A stretch of 64,000 nucleotides of DNA, from assembly GCA_964484265.1 (NCBI GenBank), contig CAZAFH010000023.1, positions 1-64,000 of the forward strand, read 5' to 3'. This stretch comes from SIAQ01 sp964484265 (lineage in GTDB: Bacteria; Planctomycetota; Planctomycetia; Gemmatales; Gemmataceae). Position numbers and translations under genes: made by a program. The notes below the pieces were generated by a model, which made no database searches, was not told the origin of the DNA, and worked only from the letters and a program-made list of their open reading frames with translations. Positions 1 through 7,173 of the stretch are shown piece by piece (the first letter of the stretch is position 1; the number at the start of each line of letters is the position of its first letter).

Positions 1-122
1 GACAAGCCTCGCTCCCAAAAAAAATGTGGGGAACTCGCAGCCCGGTGGGAGAGGGAGCACTTCGCGCAACGATTTCCGATCGTGGATCATGTCAACACCC
101 GGTCGAATTGCCAAGCACGACA

Positions 123-1484
123 TCACTCGGCGAGGGAGACGCAGATGATTTCCTTGTCGTTGCGTGCATAGACCGCGCGATTGGCGTAGGCGGGGTGCGA
201 CCAGATGACGCGTCGGCCCGCTGGCGGCGCCATGGTGTTCGTCGGCTGCAGGATGTTGGCACGCGAGACTTCCTCGTAACCCTTCGGCGAGAACTTGGCG
301 ATGATCAGGTCGCCAAGTTCGTTGAAGAGGAAATAACGATCGCCCTGGGAGACGATAAACGCATTGCCCCAGCGGGTCGATTGTCCGGTCACGGGTTTGT
401 GAGTGGACCAGATGCGCTCGCCCGTTTTCTTGTCGAGGCAACGCAGTTCGCCGTAGGAATCCACGCCGTAAATATGGTCGCCGTGAATCACGGGCGTGAC
501 CATGACACTGTGAAGACCGTCGGTATCCTCGGGCATGACGGATCGGCCGGCTTTTTGCCAGACGACGGACGGCGTCTTCGTGCCATTGGTTTTGAGCATC
601 AGCGAACCGTCGTAGAAACAGGTGAAAAAGAGCGTGTCGCCATCTTGCCGTGGCGTCGGGATCGACATGCCAGCGCCGAGGGATTTCTTCTTGTTGTAGC
701 GGTGCGACCAGAAGAGCTTTCCGGTCTCTGGGTCAAGCGCGTTGATCGATTCGGGATGCCAGACGATCAGCTGACGCTTGCCGCCGATCTCGTAGATCAT
801 TACCGGCGCGTATCCGGGTTCATTCGACGACAGCGCTTTCCAGACTTCTTTGCCGGTGTCTTTGTTGAAGGCGACAGCGACGGAACCTTGCCCGCCGACA
901 AGGCAGATCAAGCGGTCGCCGTCGATGAGCGGTTGGCCGGAGATGCCCCATACGGGGGCGCCGGTCTTGTAGGTTTCGAGCAATTTGTTGGACCAGACGA
1001 CTTTGCCCGTGTCGGCATCGAGACAATACAGATCGCCCATGGCGCCGACGGTGTAGACCTTGCCGCCGGCGACGACCGGCGTGGTGCGCGGCCCGGAGGC
1101 GTAGCTGATCTGGTAGACGGAGTCATACTCGTGCTTCCAGAGGATTTTGCCGTCGGCTTCGTTGAGGCAGAGAATGCGTTCAACGCCATTGACGCGCGAC
1201 TTGCGGTCGAAGGCGTTGGCGGGATTTTTCGCGCCTTTCGCCAGGAGCCGATCGGTGATGTATACCTTGCCATTGGTGACGGCAGGCCCGGAGTAACCTT
1301 CGCCAATGGGCGTGCGCCAGCGAACTTTCGGCCCGCCGGCGGGGAATTTCTGGACGATGCCGGTCTCGCGCCAAACGCCGTCGCGTTTGGGGCCGAGCCA
1401 TTGAGGCCAATCGTCAGCGTTGGAAATCGATGAAGCGGCAAGAACCGCGGATAGAGCGAGCAAACAACGATAGGACCAGCGCAT
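123..1484 (-). CDS. secreted PQQ-like beta-propeller repeat protein
   Basis: 453 aa. An N-terminal signal peptide (about residues 1-23, cleavage after SNA) is followed by WPQWLGPKRDGVW, a motif usual at the mature start of planctomycete outer-layer PQQ-like propeller proteins. The rest has repeated blades with DADTGKVVW, DPETGKLFW and DKKTGERIW, which is the Gly/Trp blade signature of PQQ/BamB-type propellers. A GGAGA ribosome site lies 7-8 nt before the ATG. It is the last gene of a minus-strand set with the anti-sigma and sigma genes (94 nt gap), so co-expression is possible. Cofactor binding is not shown; many family members bind no PQQ and serve as protein-interaction scaffolds. The cellular location is inferred from the signal peptide. 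Confidence 0.85.
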   Translation of the reverse strand: MRWSYRCLLALSAVLAASSISNADDWPQWLGPKRDGVWRETGIVQKFPAGGPKVRWRTPIGEGYSGPAVTNGKVYITDRLLAKGAKNPANAFDRKSRVNGVERILCLNEADGKILWKHEYDSVYQISYASGPRTTPVVAGGKVYTVGAMGDLYCLDADTGKVVWSNKLLETYKTGAPVWGISGQPLIDGDRLICLVGGQGSVAVAFNKDTGKEVWKALSSNEPGYAPVMIYEIGGKRQLIVWHPESINALDPETGKLFWSHRYNKKKSLGAGMSIPTPRQDGDTLFFTCFYDGSLMLKTNGTKTPSVVWQKAGRSVMPEDTDGLHSVMVTPVIHGDHIYGVDSYGELRCLDKKTGERIWSTHKPVTGQSTRWGNAFIVSQGDRYFLFNELGDLIIAKFSPKGYEEVSRANILQPTNTMAPPAGRRVIWSHPAYANRAVYARNDKEIICVSLAE

Positions 1485-1578
1485 TCCGAATCTCCGTGTG
1501 AAAGTAGGGCGACGCCTGTTCTTTCACTATAGACGCCGGAGACGGAAAAGGCATACAGCCGAATTTTGCGCTGCCAGG

Positions 1579-2268
1579 TTAGTTGAGCGGTCGAGCCAAA
1601 TCCTCGGGGCGGCCTTGAGCCGGGAAGATGACGTAGGAGAAACCATCGCGAGTGAGGAGACGCATGCTCGGGTCGTCCGACGAATCGGGAACGCGGAATT
1701 GGCGATGCGACAACACCAGCACGTGGGCCTTGGTCTGACCGTCGGAGAAAGTAAGCTTTGCGACTTGCCGTTTGTGCAGCACGACGATTTCGATATTCTG
1801 CAAAAGCGAATAATCAAACTCACGCGGCGACTTCGCATCGAGGCCCTGTTCCCTGAAGTACGCATCGACTTGGTCGATCGTCCAGCCAGAGCCGAACTGC
1901 GGGAAACTACGAATCTCGCTGATGGCAATGTCGGTCGGCCGATTGGCGTAAACCACGCCAAACGCCACAACCGCGAGCACGGCAGCCGCAGCGGTAGCGC
2001 CGGCAGCCCAGCGCTTCCAAATTTTCGGGCGGTCGGCGGCGAGGCGTTGCTTGAGCAAGGCGGGTTGTCCAGTGGGAATCGGCACGTTGCACATGGCCGC
2101 GCCAATCGCATGATCGAATTTGGCGTCGGCCTGTCGGCGTTCGTTCGCCTGCGCGCAATCCGGGCATGCTTCCAGATGTTGCTGGAGAGCCTGGCCTTCC
2201 GCCGCGTCGAGCGGTTCGCTCGGACGGTCGTTGAAGGCGAGCAGCAGGCGTGCGTCTTGGCAGTCCAT
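1579..2268 (-). CDS. membrane anti-sigma factor with HC2-type zinc finger
   Basis: 229 aa. The N-terminus carries a zinc-finger anti-sigma signature: Cys3, then H31-x3-C35-x2-C38 (HLEACPDC). One hydrophobic segment spans about residues 88-107 (AAAAVLAVVAFGVVYA), followed by a C-terminal domain with no recognised sensor. The family binds its cognate ECF sigma factor in the cytoplasm and releases it on an envelope signal. The ATG shares one base with the TAA of the upstream sigma gene (TAATG), which indicates translational coupling and identifies the partner. The signal sensed is unknown. Confidence 0.85.
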   Translation of the reverse strand: MDCQDARLLLAFNDRPSEPLDAAEGQALQQHLEACPDCAQANERRQADAKFDHAIGAAMCNVPIPTGQPALLKQRLAADRPKIWKRWAAGATAAAAVLAVVAFGVVYANRPTDIAISEIRSFPQFGSGWTIDQVDAYFREQGLDAKSPREFDYSLLQNIEIVVLHKRQVAKLTFSDGQTKAHVLVLSHRQFRVPDSSDDPSMRLLTRDGFSYVIFPAQGRPEDLARPLN

Positions 2269-2807
2269 TAATAACCCTCCCCTTGAGCGGTCTTGGTCGT
2301 CACCTCGGCATGCTCCATCAACCGTTGGCGAAGAAACGTCTTGGCCCGTGCGAGCCGAGACATCACCGTGCCCAAGGGCACATTCATCTGTTCCGCAATA
2401 TCCTTGTAACTGAAATCCTCGAAGTAGTACAAGATCACTGGCGTCCGAAAAGCCTCGGGAAGCTCCAATAATGCCGATTGCAGCTGAGCCGATTCCACGA
2501 TCGGCAGATTCGCGTTCGCCCGGTCGGCGATCTCCGCTACGCCATCCAGCGACACGAATCGGCTTTGTTTCTCCGTGCGAACGCGATGAAGGTAGGCGTT
2601 GCGCAAAATCGTAAAAAGCCAGGATTTCGCCTTGTCCGGGTCACGCAGCTGACGCAACATCTTCTGCGCCTGCAAGAACGTCTCCTGAGTCAGGTCCTCC
2701 GCCTCCTGGGAAACACCGCTCAAACGATAGGCGTAGCGATACAGAGCGGCATAGTGGGAATCCACTAACGTTTCGACCGTTGTCGGATTGCTGCCAAACC
2801 AACTCAT
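2268..2807 (-). CDS. ECF-family RNA polymerase sigma factor
   Basis: 179 aa, a normal size for an ECF sigma factor. Region 2 is seen in LYRYAYRLSGVSQEAEDLTQ and the following AKSWLFTILRNAY. Region 4 is seen in FRTPVILYYFEDFSYKDIAE with a helix-turn-helix ending VPLGTVMSRLARAK. I chose ATG 2807 because GGGAG sits 8 nt upstream; a GTG at 2816 lies inside that ribosome site. It is coupled by a one-base overlap to the zinc-finger anti-sigma gene, so it is probably held inactive at the membrane. The regulon is unknown; the downstream propeller gene is one candidate. Confidence 0.93.
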   Translation of the reverse strand: MSWFGSNPTTVETLVDSHYAALYRYAYRLSGVSQEAEDLTQETFLQAQKMLRQLRDPDKAKSWLFTILRNAYLHRVRTEKQSRFVSLDGVAEIADRANANLPIVESAQLQSALLELPEAFRTPVILYYFEDFSYKDIAEQMNVPLGTVMSRLARAKTFLRQRLMEHAEVTTKTAQGEGY

Positions 2808-2816
2808 GGGGCGCAC

Positions 2817-3149
2817 TCCCTACCAATCAGAGCCAAAATCGGCCAGTTTATTCCCGTGAAGGCAGAAAATAAACAACGATCCTCCACTCGCATCCTCGCG
2901 TCGCACCAGCGTATTTTACAAGGTCTTGTCAGGGAAAAAGGTCTGGACAAATGTGCAAACATCGCCCCCGCGATGGGTGTTCTTCCGCAATTGTAAAGGG
3001 ACCGTGAATAGGCCGCGAATATTCAGCTAATTTGGGAATACCGCCGCCATCTCCCCATCCCACCTTCAGAATCGGGTGAAGTGCGCCCTCGGCAGTGTTC
3101 GCCGAAGCGGCCACGAAACCAATTTTTTAGATGGGAAGGATTTTTTACC
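2817..3149. other. divergent intergenic region upstream of sigma gene and lipoprotein array
   Basis: 333 nt without a supported gene, between the minus-strand sigma gene and the plus-strand lipoprotein unit. It must hold promoters for both directions, but I see no convincing -35/-10 pair. Its right part (3070-3105) matches a block upstream of the second lipoprotein unit at 3965-3999, so it probably carries the shared control element. Confidence 0.5.
3070..3105 (+). promoter_or_regulatory. upstream element of lipoprotein unit 1, shared with unit 2
   Basis: The block starts AATCGGGTGAAG and ends GGCAGTGTTCGCCGA, 45 nt before the ATG at 3150. A near-identical block (AATCGGTGAAG to GGCAGTGTTTGCCGA) lies 41 nt before the ATG at 4040. 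Conservation outside the coding region suggests a promoter, operator or leader copied with the duplicated unit. Which of these it is cannot be told from sequence alone. Confidence 0.5.
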
Positions 3150-3527
3150 ATGAAGAAGTTCGTCGGCCTGTTGTTGTGCCTCGGTGCTTTGTCGTTCCTG
3201 ACCCTCGGCACGACCGGTTGCAAAGACCCGAACAAGGACAAGACCAAGAAGACCGAAGAGAAGAAGACCGAAAAGAAAGAAGAGAAGAAGACCGAAGAAA
3301 AGAAGACCGAGAAGAAGGACGAGAAGAAGACTGAAGAAAAGAAGACAGAAGAGAAGAAGACCGAGGAAAAGAAGACCGAAGAGAAGAAGACTGAAGAGAA
3401 AAAAGAAGAAAAGAAGACTGAAGAGAAGAAGACTGAAGAAAAGAAATCCAGCTCACTGATCCTGCCGCGCACCCGTGAATTGGCGTTCGCCCGCACGGTT
3501 GCCATGCGGCGTAGCCACCTCGTCTAA
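3150..3527 (+). CDS. Lys/Glu-repeat small lipoprotein (unit 1, gene A)
   Basis: 125 aa. Residues 1-23 form a lipoprotein signal peptide with lipobox LGTTGC (Cys24 lipidated), and a short KDPNKDK linker follows. About 70 residues of KTEEK/KKEEK repeats come next, coded by a 15-nt near-repeat (about 3240-3447), then a 26-residue Ser/Arg-containing tail. The ATG follows a purine-rich GGGAAGGA about 12 nt upstream. It is the first gene of a two-gene unit repeated at 4040-4596. The charged tail is likely an unstructured spacer at the membrane or cell surface. No enzyme domain is visible and the function is unknown. The odd C-terminal tail could reflect a frameshift past the repeat, since the sister gene ends directly after it. 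Confidence 0.75.
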   Translation: MKKFVGLLLCLGALSFLTLGTTGCKDPNKDKTKKTEEKKTEKKEEKKTEEKKTEKKDEKKTEEKKTEEKKTEEKKTEEKKTEEKKEEKKTEEKKTEEKKSSSLILPRTRELAFARTVAMRRSHLV

Positions 3528-3579
3528 CCTGCCCGAACTACATTGAGTTTGCACCCACTTGATTGAAAGGATGTCTCAC

Positions 3580-3732
3580 GTGAAGAAGTTGTTCTCGATC
3601 ATGGCGATCATGGCAATGCTTTGCAGTTTCACCGCATTCACGGTGGGCTGTGGCGATGCCAAGAAGGCGGAGAAGAAGGCCGAGGAAAAGAAGACCGAAG
3701 AGAAGAAGACTGAAGAAAAGAAGAATTCGTAA
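3580..3732 (+). CDS. small Lys/Glu-tailed lipoprotein (unit 1, gene B)
   Basis: 50 aa, starting at GTG with GAAAGG 9 nt upstream; an in-frame ATG at 3571 touches that ribosome site and is unlikely. The signal peptide is KKLFSIMAIMAMLCSFTAF with lipobox FTVGC (Cys24), then GDAKKAEKKAEEKKTEEKK to the stop. The first codons and ribosome-site region match gene B of unit 2 (4432). The gene is followed 28 nt later by a strong terminator. The function is unknown; it is a membrane-anchored charged peptide. Confidence 0.72.
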   Translation: MKKLFSIMAIMAMLCSFTAFTVGCGDAKKAEKKAEEKKTEEKKTEEKKNS

Positions 3733-3760
3733 CGCTTCCTCCGCATTTCAAGACGAAAGG

Positions 3761-3793
3761 CCGACCCGATCATCTCTCGGGTCGGTTTTTTTT
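3761..3793 (+). terminator. rho-independent terminator of lipoprotein unit 1
   Basis: Perfect 8-bp stem CCGACCCG / CGGGTCGG with a 9-nt loop, followed directly by eight T residues. It closes unit 1. The terminator after unit 2 has a related stem sequence, so the terminator was probably duplicated with the genes. Confidence 0.9.
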
Positions 3794-3873
3794 CGCACCT
3801 ACCTTACGACCAAATCCTTCCCCGCTTCAACCTGTTAAATATTGCCGATTGTAATAATCCGCGCGGATATACC

Positions 3874-3897
3874 GAATTTGTGAAAATCTTCACGAAT
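3874..3897. promoter_or_regulatory. inverted repeat, candidate operator
   Basis: GTGAA-AATC-TTCAC sits at the centre of a longer imperfect palindrome flanked by AATT on both sides. It lies in the AT-rich leader of lipoprotein unit 2, about 145 nt before the ATG. The symmetry would suit a dimeric regulator, and no T-run follows, so it is not a terminator. Assignment is tentative. Confidence 0.3.
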
Positions 3898-3964
3898 TAC
3901 CTGAAATCTTCTTGTCGGCAAAAAAAGCGGGAATAAATATATCGTTCGTGTATCTCATATGTGA

Positions 3965-3999
3965 AATCGGTGAAGATCGCGTGAGGCAGTGTTTGCCGA
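3965..3999 (+). promoter_or_regulatory. upstream element of lipoprotein unit 2
   Basis: Second copy of the block described at 3070-3105, at the same distance (41 versus 45 nt) from the start codon it precedes. It marks the left end of the duplicated unit. Confidence 0.5.
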
Positions 4000-4039
4000 C
4001 CAGGTTTTTACCACGTACGATTTTTTGGAAGGTTAAGAT

Positions 4040-4333
4040 ATGAAGAAGATTCTGGGTGTGTCCATCTGCGTTTGCGTTCTTTCGGTACTGAGCCTGAGCA
4101 CCACCGGCTGCAAGCCGCCAGCAGGCAAGACCACGAAGACCAGCCCGACATCCCCGACCGCCACCACCCCGACGAAGACGTCGCCGACGCCGAGCCCGAG
4201 CCCGACGCCGACGCCGACCAGCCCCGCTGCAAAGACGACCACCCCGGCTGAAAAGACGACCACCCCGGCTGAAAAGACGACCACCCCGGCTGAAAAGACG
4301 ACCACCCCGGCTGAAAAGACCAGCAAGACGTAA
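4040..4333 (+). CDS. Pro/Thr-repeat small lipoprotein (unit 2, gene A)
   Basis: 97 aa. The lipoprotein signal peptide ends in SLSTTGC (Cys24, the same position as in unit 1 gene A). The mature part is Pro/Thr/Ser-rich, then four exact TTTPAEK heptads before TSKT. The heptads come from a 21-nt tandem repeat at 4231-4320. The ribosome site is GGAAGG upstream of the ATG. The signal peptide and leader are homologous to the gene at 3150, but the tail has changed from charged Lys/Glu to Pro/Thr. It is probably a surface or periplasmic spacer lipoprotein; the function is unknown. Confidence 0.78.
   Translation: MKKILGVSICVCVLSVLSLSTTGCKPPAGKTTKTSPTSPTATTPTKTSPTPSPSPTPTPTSPAAKTTTPAEKTTTPAEKTTTPAEKTTTPAEKTSKT
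4231..4320 (+). repeat. 21-nt tandem repeat inside lipoprotein gene
   Basis: About four copies of a 21-nt unit coding TTTPAEK, nearly identical at the DNA level, so of recent origin or kept homogeneous by slippage. Copy number may vary between strains without breaking the frame. Confidence 0.85.
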
Positions 4334-4431
4334 TAAGCCGATTTCGAACCTGTCTCAGCCTCGTGTGTCAACATCGCCGAGGCTGAGTGTGTGAATTTTT
4401 CTTCTGCAATCTTCAAAAAAGGAAATCTCAC

Positions 4432-4596
4432 GTGAAGAAACTGTTCTCGATCCTGTCGCTTTTGGCTTTCGTCTCCGTCTTCACCGTTGGTTGTGGCGGC
4501 GGCGCCGCGAAGACGACCACCCCGGCCAAGACGACCTCCCCGGCAACGACGTCCCCAGCGACGACCCCGGCGAAGACCACCACGCCGACTTCGTGA
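4432..4596 (+). CDS. small Pro/Thr-tailed lipoprotein (unit 2, gene B)
   Basis: 54 aa from GTG 4432, with AAAGGA about 9 nt upstream. The signal peptide is KKLFSILSLLAFVSVFTVGC with lipidated Cys21, followed by GGGAAKTTTPAKTTSPATT and similar sequence. The start region TCTCACGTGAAGAA is shared with gene B of unit 1. A terminator follows 32 nt after the stop. Like its partner, the tail has switched to Pro/Thr. Function unknown. Confidence 0.75.
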   Translation: MKKLFSILSLLAFVSVFTVGCGGGAAKTTTPAKTTSPATTSPATTPAKTTTPTS

Positions 4597-4627
4597 TGAT
4601 TCTGCAAGTTCATCGCTTGCAACCCGA

Positions 4628-4660
4628 GGCCGATCCGATCCATTCGGGTCGGCCTTTTTT
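4628..4660 (+). terminator. rho-independent terminator of lipoprotein unit 2
   Basis: 11-bp stem (GGCCGATCCGA / TCGGGTCGGCC, one G-U pair), 5-nt loop, then six T residues. The stem resembles the unit-1 terminator. Confidence 0.9.
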
Positions 4661-4720
4661 GTCCGTTAACTCGTGCGGATCGCGCTGAGCGCATTTCCGT
4701 GAAGAATTCGTGGAATTTTC

Positions 4721-4748
4721 TTGACGATTTAGCGCAGGAAGCGTTAAT
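4721..4748 (+). promoter_or_regulatory. candidate sigma70-type promoter for membrane sulfatase gene
   Basis: TTGACG at 4721-4726 and GTTAAT at 4743-4748 with a 16-nt spacer. The -35 is good and the -10 fair (4 of 6). If used, transcription starts after 4699, which supports the ATG at 4813 rather than the upstream one. Confidence 0.35.
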
Positions 4749-4812
4749 CTGTGTTGAAGCTTTTGCCTTGTCCCTTTTTCCGTATCGGCTTCCAATCAGA
4801 GAGCACCTTCCG

Positions 4813-6903
4813 ATGCATGCTTCTTCCGTGATCGATGAATCTCCCGTGCCCGCACCTACTGAATCGGCGGATCTTGCAGCTGACACGCCGGAGTGGAGCA
4901 CGTTTGCCGCTCAAAGGCAGCGAACGTTTATCTTCCTCCTCTTTGCAGCGGTCTACGTCGGCTACCACCTGATCTCGCGCTGGGTGCAATACCCGCTCTT
5001 TCATGGCGATTGGTACTATTTCGGGGGCGAACCGCCGCCGTGGTACCAGCCCGAATTTCTCTACCGCTGGTTCCTGACCATCCTGCCTCTGGCGGCCTGG
5101 GCGGGCATCGTGTTTTTTCTGCTCACGCGATTCCAGTTCCTCACGCATAGGCGCGTCGCGCTGGTCGTGATTCTGCTCGGCCTCGTGTTTTTCGAGGGCG
5201 ACATGCGCTGGTTCCAGATGTCGCAAAAGCACGTATCGTGGAACGAGATCATGGCGGCGCTCGACCAAGACGCGGGTTCCGACCTCGGACTTCGCGAATC
5301 GGATTACAACGATATCGGCTGGCAGTTCGCGTATCACCTTCTGTTTCTTTCGCTCTGCGCATTCTTCGCCGGGCCGGAGCCGCGTTACTGCATCCAGGCG
5401 ATCTGGAGTGGTCCGCTCGGTCGAACCTACGCCGGCATCGTCTGCACCTGGTTTTACCGCGCTCTTGTTTGGTTGCGGATCGAAAAGCTGGCGCTGCGCG
5501 TCTTGGGCTGGTTCTACACCAAGGTTGCCTTCGCGTGTTTGGCTGGGCTTGTCATGATAGATCCGGTCGTGATCTGGGCGTTCGACAAGGATCGGCAGGA
5601 CAATCAATCCGAGCGAACCGTGATCCGCATGATCGCCGACGCCAATCCGCTGCGCTGGCAGGCTCTCGATCGTGCATGGGATCGCGTCGTTCTCGCTTAT
5701 TCCGAGGAGTCGCAAGACATCGCGGCGGCCAACGCGGCTATGCGGAATCTCGACATGCTCTCGCCGAGCGCCAAGGGACCCATGTACGCGATTCCCAAAC
5801 GCATCGTCCCGAAGAAACCCAACAATGTCCTGATTCTCCAGGCCGAGAGCCTGAGCAATGAAATCTTCAACGAAACCGACCTGCCATTCCTCAACGAATT
5901 CGCCAAGAAATGCCTGCGTCTGAAACGCCATTTCTCCGCCGCCAATGCCACCCACTACGGCGTTCTCGGCCTTCTGCACGGCAACCCGGTGACGTTCTTC
6001 ACGGGGCCTCGCGAAACGCATCGCCCCAATCCGTATCTGGATCATTTCAAGGAGCACGGCTACAAATCCCGCCTCATCACGCGCAGCGTCATGAGTCATC
6101 ACAAGCTAGGCCATTACCTTCCGAACTGGACGGAACCCGTCAGCGAGCCGGGCGGCGATTTCAAAGTGATTCCAGAGATTCACGAAGAATTGGCCAAGCC
6201 AGAGCCTCGGCTGGTGTTTTCCTTCTACCACGCAACGCACTATCCCTACGATCATGACGACGAGGCTCGCTTCAAAAAGTATCTGCCCGAGGTGGATTAT
6301 GAATTCAACTACAATCGCTCGGACTTGATCCAGTGGAAAGACAAGATCGTCAACCGTTATAAAAACACCTTGCTCAACATGGATGTGTGGTACAAGCTGA
6401 TGCTCGAAAAAGTGGATCTGGACAACACGATCGTCATTATCACGGGAGATCATGGCGAGGAGTTCTTCCAGCAAGGCCGTCTGGGGCATTGCTCGTCGTT
6501 GAACATCTACCAGACGATGACTCCGTGCCTGGTGTATATCCCGGGCGTGGAGCCGGCCGACGTGAACTTCATCACATCCCACGCCGACATCATGCCGACG
6601 ATCGCCGACGCTCTGGGCCACGAGACGAAGCCGGCGACGCTGGGGCAGTCGCTATTCACGCCGGCGCCGCTACGGTATGCCGTGCTGTCGCATTTCGAGT
6701 ACACGAAATGCCGAGTATGGGCGATCGCGACCGAAGACCGCATGGCCGTCTTTGAACGCGACTACTGGGACAATGTCGAGATCATGAGCTTGACGGACCG
6801 GAACGGCCAACGAAAATCGTACCGCGAGGAAGCCGAGATGTGGGACGACCGATTTCGTATAATTCGGCAAGTAGAGGAACAGCTCCGAGCGTCGCGGGAT
6901 TAG
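4813..6903 (+). CDS. membrane sulfatase / LtaS-YejM-like protein
   Basis: 696 aa from ATG 4813 (an in-frame ATG at 4699 would add 38 residues but lies upstream of the likely promoter). The N-terminal half has about five membrane segments. The soluble C-terminal half starts near residue 335 (NNVLILQAESLSNEIF) and has the alkaline-phosphatase-superfamily motifs seen in lipoteichoic-acid synthases and YejM: a metal-binding Glu in QAESLS, a candidate Thr nucleophile in NATHYG (about residue 380) and GDHGEEF (about 545). These residues suggest an active phospho- or sulfo-transferase acting on an envelope lipid or glycan. The substrate is unknown. It sits between lipoprotein genes, which fits an envelope role. 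Confidence 0.75.
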   Translation: MHASSVIDESPVPAPTESADLAADTPEWSTFAAQRQRTFIFLLFAAVYVGYHLISRWVQYPLFHGDWYYFGGEPPPWYQPEFLYRWFLTILPLAAWAGIVFFLLTRFQFLTHRRVALVVILLGLVFFEGDMRWFQMSQKHVSWNEIMAALDQDAGSDLGLRESDYNDIGWQFAYHLLFLSLCAFFAGPEPRYCIQAIWSGPLGRTYAGIVCTWFYRALVWLRIEKLALRVLGWFYTKVAFACLAGLVMIDPVVIWAFDKDRQDNQSERTVIRMIADANPLRWQALDRAWDRVVLAYSEESQDIAAANAAMRNLDMLSPSAKGPMYAIPKRIVPKKPNNVLILQAESLSNEIFNETDLPFLNEFAKKCLRLKRHFSAANATHYGVLGLLHGNPVTFFTGPRETHRPNPYLDHFKEHGYKSRLITRSVMSHHKLGHYLPNWTEPVSEPGGDFKVIPEIHEELAKPEPRLVFSFYHATHYPYDHDDEARFKKYLPEVDYEFNYNRSDLIQWKDKIVNRYKNTLLNMDVWYKLMLEKVDLDNTIVIITGDHGEEFFQQGRLGHCSSLNIYQTMTPCLVYIPGVEPADVNFITSHADIMPTIADALGHETKPATLGQSLFTPAPLRYAVLSHFEYTKCRVWAIATEDRMAVFERDYWDNVEIMSLTDRNGQRKSYREEAEMWDDRFRIIRQVEEQLRASRD

Positions 6904-6956
6904 CGTGTTCCTGAGGAATTCTTGTTGCGACGCGCTGCTCTCTTTGGGATTGCACC

Positions 6957-7091
6957 ATGCGTATCAGCGTTCTCGCGGCGCTTTTTCTTCTCGTCCTCGC
7001 CGGGTGCGGCGGTTCGGATCGGCCGATCAACAAAGATCTCGACATGCCCAAAGAACCCGGCAAGGAAAAAGAAAAGACCGAGAAGAGCTGA
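6957..7091 (+). CDS. tiny lysine/glutamate-rich lipoprotein
   Basis: 44 aa. MRISVLAALFLLVLAGC is a complete lipoprotein signal with lipobox LAGC (Cys17). The mature 28 residues are hydrophilic and end KEPGKEKEKTEKS. It starts 53 nt after the membrane sulfatase stop on the same strand, so it may be co-transcribed. It resembles the B genes of the lipoprotein array in size and Lys/Glu tail, but not in the signal peptide. Function unknown. Confidence 0.6.
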   Translation: MRISVLAALFLLVLAGCGGSDRPINKDLDMPKEPGKEKEKTEKS

Positions 7092-7098
7092 TGAATTC

Positions 7099-7153
7099 CG
7101 CTTGCGGCTAGGCACTCAATAGAACGCTTCGCTGAACGCCAAGCCTCAAGCGG
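7099..7153. repeat. imperfect inverted repeat between convergent genes (family a, diverged)
   Basis: Arms about 7099-7121 and 7131-7153 form an imperfect hairpin related to the repeats at 40973, 42505 and 50297 (core CTTGCGGCTTGGCGCTCA). It lies between a plus-strand gene end and the minus-strand protease end, where a two-way terminator would be useful. Confidence 0.6.
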
Positions 7154-7173
7154 AGAATCCTGGCGTGACGTCG

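Larger units (their letters stand above)
3733..4039. other. intergenic region between the two lipoprotein units
   Basis: 307 nt holding the unit-1 terminator, an AT-rich stretch with an inverted repeat (3874-3897), and the conserved upstream block 3965-3999. No gene is supported here. Confidence 0.5.

Noticed and set aside
24..1433. Long plus-strand open frame opposite the PQQ-like gene
   Set aside because: Antisense to a protein with clear signal peptide and propeller blades; its translation has no domain and follows from high-GC codon bias.
3023..3505. Minus-strand frame rich in FFSSV
   Set aside because: Mirror of the Lys/Glu repeat on the other strand; no ribosome site and no homology pattern.
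4744..6102. Minus-strand 450-codon frame inside the membrane sulfatase gene
   Set aside because: The plus strand has membrane segments and catalytic motifs; the antisense frame has none.
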